A DNA stretch of 64,000 nt from positions 186,001-250,000 of the forward strand of contig WAEK01000022.1 in the NCBI GenBank assembly GCA_011634665.1, given 5' to 3'. The notes under the pieces are model-generated. The model was not told the origin of the DNA, made no database searches, and saw only the letters and a program-made list of their open reading frames with translations. The position numbers and the translations under genes are program-made. Shown in pieces: positions 55,001 to 64,000 of this stretch. The DNA comes from Mortierella sp. BCC40632 (taxonomy: Eukaryota; Mortierellomycota; Mortierellomycetes; Mortierellales; Mortierellaceae). How positions within the stretch are numbered: position 1 is the first letter of the stretch; every line of letters begins with the position of its first letter.

Positions 55001-58000
55001 TGTACCAGATCGATACCTTACGGCGCGTGCCATCTCACAGCGCTCTAAAAAATCTCAGAAGCCTAACAAGGAAGCTACTCCAGCCCCGACTCAGGCTACG
55101 GACCCCAATAGTAAAGTTCGAGAGAACCCTACAGGGGTGACCAAAGAAGTCGTCCGAATGCGAGTTTTGCTTGGAGGAAAAAAGGATGACTCGCGCTCAA
55201 ACAACTCGTCTGGAGATCCCTCAACAGTGTCAGCGTCTGTGCCTTCTAGTGGTTATGCACAGGATGTCACTGTGGAGGTCAAGCCATTCCAAGTGCATAT
55301 CGATTTGTCGACGCTGACGCGTCTTGAGAGCTACCTGCTTGCTCTTATGGGACCAAGTCGGAAGTCGTCCACTCCTCCTGATAAAGCTAGCGGTCAGGGA
55401 GCTTGTCCACAGCCACCGACTGAACAGCAAATCTTTGATGATCTTGATGGACCACAAAAAGTTGTCAAGGTAACTTTACAAACTAGGATGAGACACAACC
55501 ATCCGAGGAACTGACTATCTGCACTATTTCCTGGATAGTTATTGAAGTGTTTTCCCGACCCTTACACATTTGCATGTAACTCTTTACTTCTTCTTCTTCT
55601 TCTTTAGACATCAGCTCGACTTCGCTTGCGCCTCAATTCTGTACAGATCTGGGTATCCATTCCTGACATGGCTACGACGTTGTCTGGTCAAAAGGATACA
55701 GGCCCAGAATATAGATCCATACACGATCTAATAGCACTCAATATCTCCAAGTTGGTGGTGACCCATGGGACGGATGTATCCCGGAATTCAAATTCTGCAA
55801 ACGAGAATGTTGGTCTCCGGTTCAACCGCACAGGCGACGATACTTCGACTAAATTCAAAGTAGACTTTGCCAATCTATCAGTCTTTGTGGTTCCAGCTCA
55901 CGGTACGTCCCTCTCTTTATAATATATATTGGACTTGATATCAGGAAGCCCACGGCTTTGAGTGTCTTACTCTCTTAAGAAGGATGCGAAGACTAACTCT
56001 TTTATTATTATTGTTATTATTATTATTTCTCTTTTCAATCGCATCTTTTAATGTTATCAGAACTTACTTCCAAAGCGATCGTTGTAGTTGGCCCTCTACC
56101 TAGTCAGTCATCAACGCTTTCTGCCTACAACTCCCCCCTGCCCCTAATCAACATCACGATCCGGAACCCAAGTTCATTTCCTGTTCGGTGCGATAGCTCC
56201 AACACTTCTGAGCTACGTGCATTTGCTATCATGCAGGATGAGGAGAATGCACACAGTGCTGAAGATGAGAGGGAAGACCTTGACCGGTTCAGGATAGCCA
56301 CTTCAGAACATTCGGTATGTGGATGGTCATCACTGCCCATTCTACTGTTTCTCGTATGTTAGAAACTGCTACTTAAAATCTACTTTTCTTCTTTATGTGC
56401 AGTTGGTAGTGATTGATGCCCAAATCCCTCTTGTGTCAGTTCACCTCCACAAGAAGACTTTGGATACACTCCAGCTTCGGTTGAATGATGTGAGCACATG
56501 GGCTGCTCTCTTTACTGCTGCTCTAGATTCACAGCTACCAGCTACCCCTCCGTCTGTCTTGGACTCTTCTCTTTTGTCAGACTGGGCATCGCAGGATAGA
56601 TACTTGCAAGGCCGACTCGGGCTTTCTGAATCAGCCAGCATCAGAGGACGGAGTAGTCTCGATGAAGGGCCGAGGGACGATCAGAGCGAGCATGGTACAG
56701 AACAATCGAGGATCTTTGGCGAAGAACTTCGACGACAGGCGTCTAATGATTCATCCCTACCACCTCAACCGGAGTACGTTCATGCCAAGCATTCTACGTT
56801 ACCAAGTATCGCCAATCCGACGATGACTTCTGTCCACGCCTCTATCCAAACTGGTATGTCTCTGATTAATGGATTTAGTAGCTGTTTTCTTTTCATTTTG
56901 ACGATAAAGACAAAAGAAAGGAATTAACATGATTCTACTCCTCTACCACCATTTCAGTGGACGTTGTGCTAGACTATCCAACAAAGGCCACAGCGTTGGA
57001 TCCAGAAACAACCAAGACATACCGTATTAATGTTGGCGATGCAAGAGCTTTTTGTGCTGTCAAATACCAAGGCGGAGTAAGTAGACTTGAAGAGTCTTTT
57101 CTAAGAGTAGGCTTGGTTGCTCAGAGGCCTTTTTTTTAACAAGTAATCGCCTTCGTCTTATTTCTTATGAATTGTAGGCTGAAACGTGCGTGATTGTGGA
57201 TGCTGAAGAGCTTGAAGTTAGCGAACTTAAGGAACACAAGGAAGAGACTGTATTGGTGACAAGGATGATACGCAAGCCAATCAAGGTAGAGTCGCCTTTT
57301 ATTTCTTTCTTGCTCTTTCGAATGCCAACACTTTCTAGTATTCAAAGTTGTCGTGCTTGCTGACCGCATTCTTATTTTGTTTTATTTTTATTTTTTTCAT
57401 CCTCTCTCTCTCTCCCTCTCAGGTCAAGAATCCTGCACCAATGTTTCATATGACAAGTCTCCTCTCCTTTGATCCCGAGATCATGTTTAAACATAACGAT
57501 ACCAAGCTGGCATTCTTTGGTATCACCTGGAAATTCTCGTTCGACCAGACTGCTGTAGATGATATTCAAGACTTTTTCGCAGAACCTGTTGGGATTATAT
57601 ATTGGAATCCCCCAAGACAATGCACGAGAATTCATGTCTGTCTGTCTGAATGTGGCATGGACTACAAACCTCTACACATTCCGTCTTATTTTGCCTTGAG
57701 CTTTGAGAAAATGAAGGTAAAAATGCAGAGCCAATGTTGGGAGACAAGCAAAAGCCTAGCAAGTAATAGGAGACCTTTTTCGATCCAAGCTTGGCTGACT
57801 CTTCTTTATTTTTTTTTTTCTTAACCAACAAAAGGTGTTCGCCACGCTGATACCAGAGTCGCCAACACTCAAATCACGGGTCACGATCTACAACATGGCC
57901 ATGTTCTTGATTGATAATGAACAAAGCATCCAAAGCCAGACTTCCTCAGAGAACAGATCTGGTCCTGGTATCGACTCTCATCAGTATTGGAGATCTCTTG

Positions 58001-61000
58001 GCTTTGCACAGATCGGTCAATGCCGCTTCTTCCAGCTCAACTCTGTCAAGAGCAAGACTGGGCAGTTGCCGCAGTACGATCTCACTATCACCAACGATAA
58101 CCTTTACCTTGAGACCTGCAAGGATTCGTTTGAGACGTTGGCGAGCTTTGCTGGCTACCTGGGTGACAATGGAGACATGCCAATTGAAAAGAAGAGAATC
58201 CTTGAGAGGCTTGCTGAAGAGGAACGAGCAGCGAATAGGGTCAAATCGAACGTGATCTACCAGGATGTACTTGGTACGCACTCTTCTTTTCAATGTCATT
58301 GTCCTCATGCTGCTACTAATGCCTGACAATATGTCTTTATTGTTCCTCACTGACTTGTAATTTTTTTCTTTTCTTTTCTTTTCTTTAGTTGCAAGCTTGG
58401 ATGAAGATGCATTCCGAAAACCAAAGGATGACCGAGCCTCTCGAGACTCTAGTGGATTGGAAATCGTCGAAGGCTTTTATGCTGTCGAGAAGGAAGACGA
58501 GGAGCCCGACCAGTTTAGGGTGCAAATCCAAGAATCACCCAATGTGGACGGTTTTCATGAGATCTATACAGACATTTCATTCCACGATCAAGATGATTTT
58601 GTCGGTACGAAAAAGTCGGGTGGCAGTGTCAAAAAAGCTACAGTCAAGTCATCCAAGACCCTGCGTTCTCCTCCAAGCTTGGTCATCTCTCAAGATATGA
58701 CAGGGATCCCACTCTTGGGATCGAGTGGAAAGTCCAGTGCACAGAGTCGACAGCTATCGTTGGATGAGACTCGAAGAGAGGACTATCTCTCAAGACCGGG
58801 ACCCAGTCTGAAAAAGGAAGTCTTTGGACAAGATGAAGGCATTGTTCGGACCCTGGATCTTGAAGCAAAACTATCGATCAACGAGAACTACTTCTCTGTG
58901 CCCATCTTGACAGAGGAAGAGATTGTTCGAAAGGATGGGTAATCAATGTTATTGCCGTTGCTTTTTTTTTGTTCTTCAAAGTCATGTCAAATGAATCCGG
59001 GTCTCTCGCGGTTGTATAGAGTCTAATTCCCTTTTTCCACATGTCTAGATCTTTTGCCAAGCTACGCCTACGAATCAAGGACTTTGGGTTCTCATTGAGG
59101 CTCTATGATGGTCTAGATTGGGCCATCTCAAGACTCGACGAGACAGAAAGAAAACATCAGGCTCGTCATATTGCTTCTCGACTGCACGATCCAAATGACC
59201 CGCTTCGAGCGGCCTTGGACAGTGCTCACTCCAACATTGAGGCCAGTATCTTTGAACGACTCTCGGGCTTGCCGAGCGTTCACGATCGTAGAAAGGATCT
59301 GTCGCCATCCTCCTCAGAGACCGACTCGACTGTTGATTACCAGAACGATACTTCTAGTCAAATCAACACAGGGGGTCGTAGTTCCTCTACATCGTCTGTT
59401 TCCGGAGGCAGGAGACGTCCAAGCCATATGCATCAGCCTAGCATTCATCTTGATCCGTCTGGTCATACTCTCGGCAGCAGACAACCACGTAAAAAGAACC
59501 TGGAGCGATCCAAGTCGGCTTTGATTGAGTTTAACGCGACCAAGGTCCGAATCGATTTTGAAGACTATATTCCAGGCATTGAGATGGCCTCGCACTTGTC
59601 CCTTCGGGTCAAGGAATTCGAAATCATTGACAATGTCAAAACGTCGCTCTGGCACAAGTTCCTGTCTCAACAGAGACCTGACTCTCATACTGCCACGCCA
59701 AGGCTGATGCAGTCAAGTATGGTCCGAGTGGATTTGGATGGAGTCCGACCGGTTGTGAGCGCATCGACAGTAGAGTATAGACTCAAGGCTCGAATTTTGC
59801 CGTTGCGACTCTATGTGGATCAGGATGCCTTGATTTTCTTGATCAAGTTCTTTGTTCAGGGTTCGAATGGATCTACTGGTCAGGCATCTGCGGATACACC
59901 CGAAAACACGAACTTGTCTGCGGATCCTACTGAGAAAAAGAAACCAAATGAGCTTTATTTCCGTACGTCATTACAGCCCAGTCCGGGCCTGCTCTGCTTC
60001 TCTGCAATCTATTTTACCAATTATTTACCAACTCCTGTTTCTAACACTGAGGTCACCTTGCATTGATTAGAATCCGTCAAACTTGGGGAGATGAGTGTCA
60101 AGGTCGACTACAAACCCAAGCATGTTGACTATACAGGACTCTCTGGTGGAAACTTTGTAGAGCTTATGAATTTCTTCCATTTAGAGGCAGCGGAGATGAC
60201 ACTTCAGGAGGTAGAGCTTCATGGCGTCAATGGATTTGCCAAACTCGCTCAAGAACTCGTGGCATGTTGGCTGCCTCACATTCGCTCGACTCAAGTGCCT
60301 CACATGGTCTCTGGTCTAACTCCGATCCGCTCCCTCGTGAATCTGGGTTCTGGTATTGCAGATCTGGTCCTCTTGCCGATCGAGCAGTACAAGCGGGATG
60401 GACATATCATCCGGGGACTCCAGAAGGGTGGTCAGGCTTTTACAAGAGCAACAACACTCGAGGCACTCAAGATCGGAACCAAGCTGGCTGTGGGAACTCA
60501 GGTACTACTGGAGCATGCGGATGAAATCTTTGGAGGGGGGAGGACCAACAAAGTCACCTCCTCCAAGAGTCGCCAAGGAGGGAATGAGGGATTGGACGAA
60601 GGCCCAGATGATCAATATAGCCTCTACAGTGGTGCCGGTGGTGGTGGTAGTGGCAGTGGAGGTAGTGTCAAAGCAGGCAAGCGAGTGGTAGCGACCATGG
60701 TTTCAGACTCGGAAGCACTGATGCAAGAGTCAATGATCGAGGACGAAGAGCAGTTCCTGAGAGATTTGCAGTATCAGCAGCTGGCACCACCATCTTTGTA
60801 CCAACATGCACTTTCCGATCAAGGACCTTCCTCCTCCTCCACAGGAGCTTCATCGAGCGCGAATAACAGAATTAGCAAGTATGCATACCAACCCGCAGAT
60901 CTTAATGAGGGAATGGAGCATGCTTACAGGAGTCTGAGCAAGAACCTTGGTACTGCAGCTCATACCATCTTTGCAGTGCCTATGGAAGTGTATGAGCAAA

Positions 61001-61164
61001 CTGGAGCCCAGGGATCAGTTCGAGCAGTCATTCGGGCTGTTCCTGTGGCGGTTCTAAAACCGATGATCGGGGCTACGGAAGCCTTCTCCAAGGTGTTGAT
61101 CGGTATTCGCAATAGTATTGATCCTGGACAGAAGCTGGAGATGGAGGACAAATATAAGCAATAA
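52043..61164 (+). CDS. ATG2: Atg2, autophagy bridge-like lipid transfer protein
   Basis: Channels lipids from ER to the growing phagophore with Atg9 and Atg18. Thirteen exons, 2423 aa: 52043-52234, 52807-52966, 53068-55469, 55608-55902, 56061-56314, 56403-56853, 56958-57076, 57178-57285, 57423-57716, 57835-58273, 58389-58938, 59049-59962, 60071-61164; every junction keeps phase. The N-terminal chorein domain (about 1-115; LQKRLLSFLLRKAIGHFLED, LDIELSNGIVHLTDLKLN, ITATIPWRNLWSG) is shared with Vps13. The middle is beta-rich groove with long disordered acidic/Ser inserts. The C-terminus holds the ATG2-specific block: LVNLGSGIADLVLLPIEQYK, GHIIRGLQKGGQAFTRATTL and GATEAFSKVLIGIRNS. Yeast Atg2 is 1592 aa; the extra length is mostly inserts. 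Intron 1 (572 nt) has two T-runs. Confidence 0.94.
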
Positions 61165-63002
61165 TGAAGACCCTTTCTCCTTCATACCTCTCCTTCCTTT
61201 TCTCTCTCTCTCTCTCTCCCTTTCTCTCTTTCTCTCTTTGCTTTGTCTCTCTCATTCTGTGATGAATGAGAACGAGGGACTAAGCCCTTTCTTACTATAT
61301 AGCACCCTGTTCTGAAATGTATATTGTTTCCATATCAGTTGCAGACTCCGAATACCAAAGAGGTTGTAAACCTTGAAATATCTCGACTATCGGTTGAATC
61401 CTCCACCTCAAAAGGGGAAGGATAAATATCTGTTACAAAAAAGAATAAGGCATACCACCTCATTGAAGGATCGCCCAAATGTAGAGCTCTTTACCACTTG
61501 ACCTGTGCGCCCAATTTGGAGAGAGGGAAAGAGAGAGAGAGAGAGAGAGAGAAGAGAGAGGTGGGAACGTGGAGGAGGAGGATCGGAGGGGGTCTCAAGT
61601 TTACTTTGGTTTACTTTTGGACCATCTCAGTGGGCTCTGTGTTCAGACAGCCGTCCACGCAACCGAGAGCTGAGACAGGTCAGTCAGTTATTATTGCTCA
61701 TAGGATGCACATAAGATATTTACTTACTGCTAGACTTGGGTGAGGTGGGAAACAAAGTGATCCTATGAAAGCCATGATCGTCGACACGCAGATGCATTCT
61801 GTTCTCTTACCTGGTCCTGAATCTCAGAGGTTCTTCCGTTATCCTATGCTCCGCTTTATCTCACTTCTCTACCTCTCTCTCCCCTTTCGAGATATGGCAG
61901 GGGAGGGAGGGAGGGGAGTACAACTCTACAGTTCAGGCTATACACAGAAGAATTTGCCTGAGTGGTATCCAGGGCAAAGGGGAAAAGGGGAAAGAAGAGA
62001 AGAGTCCTGAACTCAGACCGATCAGATGTGACCAAAATTGGAAGAGGAACATCCTTTCTTTACAACGAAAGCCTGGGAAGAGGTAAACTTGAGTGATACG
62101 GCTGAGTATAGATGGCAATTTCCAGACAAACATTCACACAACAGCAAGCCATGCGAACACTAAATCGATCAAAAGGGATTTGTTATTACTCGTCTGTTTG
62201 TTTGCGAGCGTCCGTTTTCCCCGAGACGGAGTGCAAGAGAGGAGAAAAGAGAGCCATGCGAATTGTGTTTAGACTGTTTGTGTGTAATGAGGGTGAAGAT
62301 TGTCAAAAGGTGAGCACAGTGTGTTGTATGGAGCATGGCACTATTTGATGGAGGGCTGCTAGTCGTGTGGTTCTGACGCACAACTGCATAAGTTAGAATA
62401 GGCGTCGATTGCCCCTCGGGAACTGTTGAACGCGCACGGTGTATGCTTCTCCTGGATGATTGGCTGAGTAAGAACAGAGCGCGTTTTTAAGTGGCTGCTT
62501 GAGTCGAGGTTTTCAGCGAAGGCTCCTAACCTGCCACACGCTTGTGTTCGCGCAGCTGTGGCTCGTGTTCGTCTCAGACGACCCATTGCAACTATGGTTC
62601 GGTTGAGAGGAGAGAGAAGAAGAAGACGCTAACGCATCTCCAGGTACTCTTCAGACCGCAACCTATCCGCAATGATACCCTCCTTTCCTTCTTCATGTCT
62701 TACCGAGCTCGTCCACCATTTGTCCAGGCATTCACCCACATGGTCCTCAGAAGCAACTTCATTCACTCTTTGCCTCGAAGGTAGCCTCTGAAGCCCCACT
62801 TACCTCTAGATGTATAAATACAGAACTTTTTAGTACCGGGTAGTTGATTCTTTATCCACCCCTCTCTCTTTCTCTCTTGACCAGATCTTCAATTCATACC
62901 CTCCTCTAGCCCTTATCTTTTGGGCTATCTCTCCCTTCTTCTTTTTCTCATCCCTTACCACTTTCCCCCCTTTACTCTTTCTCACACCTCTATTCTTCCA
63001 AG
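61165..63002. other. Intergenic region between ATG2 and the phosphate transporter
   Basis: 1.8 kb. CT repeats at 61200-61230, a GA repeat at 61529-61560, an inverted CCAAT box (ATTGGCTG at 62459-62466) and a TATA box (listed). One AACGTG (CACGTT on the minus strand) at 61566-61571 matches the Pho4 half-consensus but is 1.4 kb from the start. No gene recognised. Confidence 0.5.
62813..62820 (+). promoter_or_regulatory. TATA box of the PiT transporter gene
   Basis: TATAAATA lies 183 bp upstream of the ATG at 63003, followed by a CT-rich leader as is usual for fungal promoters. Confidence 0.55.
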
Positions 63003-64000
63003 ATGATGGAAGTACACGATTACACATTCCTGTTCGTAATAGGCTTATTCTTTGCCTTCATGGATGCCTACGGCATTGGTGCCAACGATGTTGCCAACTC
63101 ATTTGCCACCTCTGTCGGTTCTGGATCCATCTCACTGGCTCAAGCCTTGATCATCGCCTGTTTCTGCGAGTTCTTTGGTGCCTTTTTACTCGGTGCCAAC
63201 ACGACGGAAACCATCAAGGGCGGTATTGTCGACACACAGCTCTATGCTGCTACCCCTGAAGTCCTAATGGTAATTGTCTTTTTTTTTTCCCATTTCTTTT
63301 TCCCACATGCCTTGTCCCCGGCATGCCAACCGACCCACCAACCGACGCCTTCATTTTTATCATTGTTCCTAACCAACAACCTTGTTTCACCTTGCTCCCA
63401 TAAATACCTGGTAATCCCTCTTTTTAGTTGACCATGGTTTGTGCATTGATGGGTTCCTCGAGCTGGGTCTTGCTGGCCTCTTCCAGGGGCTGGCCCGTCT
63501 CGACCACGCACGCTATTGTCGGTGCCATTACTGGTGCAGGTATTGCTGCCTTTGGTGCTAGCGGTATCCAGTGGGATGGCATTACCAAGATTGTTCTCTC
63601 TTGGGTCATTTCTCCCGTGGCTGCTGGTATTGTCTGCTCCATCTTTTTCCTGTTCACGAAATACGTGGTCTTGGTCCACCAGGATTCGTTCCGTCGTGGA
63701 TTGATTGCTATCCCTGCCTACTTTGGTGTTGCGATCACAATCAATATCTTTTACATCATCTTCAAGGGTGCTCCCAAGTCAGATCTCAAGTCGTCCGCAA
63801 TTGGCATCCCTGTTGGTATTGCCGTTGGTGCTGGTTTTGCTGTGTTCTTGTGGTGCCTGTTCTTCCTTCGTCCATACCTTCGCCGCAAGATCCAGGATGA
63901 TGAGGATTTGAAGTGGTACCATCTCTTTTACATTCCTCTGGTTGGCAAGCGTGAGAAGGCTCCCATTATCCAAGAAGAGTCTCAAGTCAAGGGCAACGAG
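63003..64000 (+). CDS. PHO89: PiT-family (Pho89/PHO-4 type) phosphate permease, 5' part (runs off right edge)
   Basis: Cation-coupled inorganic phosphate importer of the plasma membrane. Exon 1 is 63003-63269, exon 2 starts at 63428 and continues past 64000; 280 residues visible. The N-terminal PD001131 signature is clear: GIGANDVANSFATSVGSGSI, followed by CEFFGAFLLGANTTETIKGG. After the intron come LASSRGWPVSTTHAIVGAIT and GAGIAAFGASGIQWDGITKI, the second half of the first repeat. Eight membrane helices can be counted before the cytosolic loop begins with WYHLFYIPLVGKREKAPI. Na+ or H+ coupling cannot be read from the sequence. Start chosen at the first of two adjacent Met codons; the second gives a one-residue shorter protein. 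Confidence 0.93.

Noticed and set aside
61566..61571. Pho4 site (CACGTT on the minus strand) for the phosphate transporter
   Set aside because: A single 6-mer 1.4 kb upstream is expected by chance.

Overview
This window looks like chromosomal DNA of a filamentous, early-diverging fungus; Mucoromycota, most likely Mortierellomycotina, is my inference. Genes are interrupted by many short GT-AG introns. The gene set is fungal (Pbs2-type MAPKK, Pho89-type transporter, Pbn1, Arb1, Atg2) but also has genes missing from budding yeast (API5, an At4g15545-like protein). Introns and intergenic DNA are full of homopolymer A/T runs and GA/CT/CA microsatellites, while exons are almost free of them. There are no bacterial-type operons, rRNA or recognisable tRNA genes. 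| Layout, left to right: 1-1941 (-) 5' part of a PBS2-like MAP kinase kinase; 2844-5882 (-) API5; 6144-8239 (+) RAD23, divergent from API5; 8240-10355 gene-free; 10356-13026 (+) amino-acid/choline-type permease; 13524-14816 (-) secreted LPMO-like histidine-brace protein; 14817-19481 gene-poor, holding a decayed pogo/Tc5-type transposase and a 173-bp spaced duplication; 19482-21546 (-) PBN1/PIG-X; 22719-22889 (-) MLRQ-like mitochondrial microprotein; 24715-26497 (-) CENP-B-type DNA-binding protein; 28090-30839 (+) an unusual Nudix + two CCCH fingers + W2 protein; 31178-32803 (-) leucine-rich-repeat protein; 34700-35688 (+) p24 cargo receptor; 35991-36412 (-) mitochondrial ribosomal protein uS17; 36856-38842 (+) ARB1-like; 39279-42589 (-) At4g15545-like coiled-coil protein; 43123-43677 (-) 127-aa orphan; 44332-46292 (+) low-complexity coiled-coil protein; 46604-49228 (-) and 49360-51399 (+) a divergent pair of PPR proteins; 52043-61164 (+) ATG2; 63003-64000 (+) 5' part of a PiT phosphate transporter. 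| Functionally this is ordinary housekeeping: stress signalling, proteasome shuttling and repair, secretion and GPI-anchor synthesis, mitochondrial translation and RNA metabolism, autophagy, nutrient import. No gene cluster is evident. The best candidate for something undescribed is the protein at 28090-30839. It joins a NUDT2/Ap4A-hydrolase-like Nudix domain with an eroded catalytic box, a tandem TTP-type CCCH RNA-binding pair and a C-terminal W2 domain of the eIF5/eIF2B-epsilon type, which suggests a dedicated mRNA-to-translation-machinery adaptor. Other points: an Arb1 gene split by a stop-containing intron, a GC-AG intron inside the RAD23 ubiquitin-like domain, a CENP-B-type protein near a transposase relic of the same superfamily, and an unexpected catalytic-loop residue in the MAPKK at the window edge. 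Exon boundaries were set by hand from splice motifs and reading phase.
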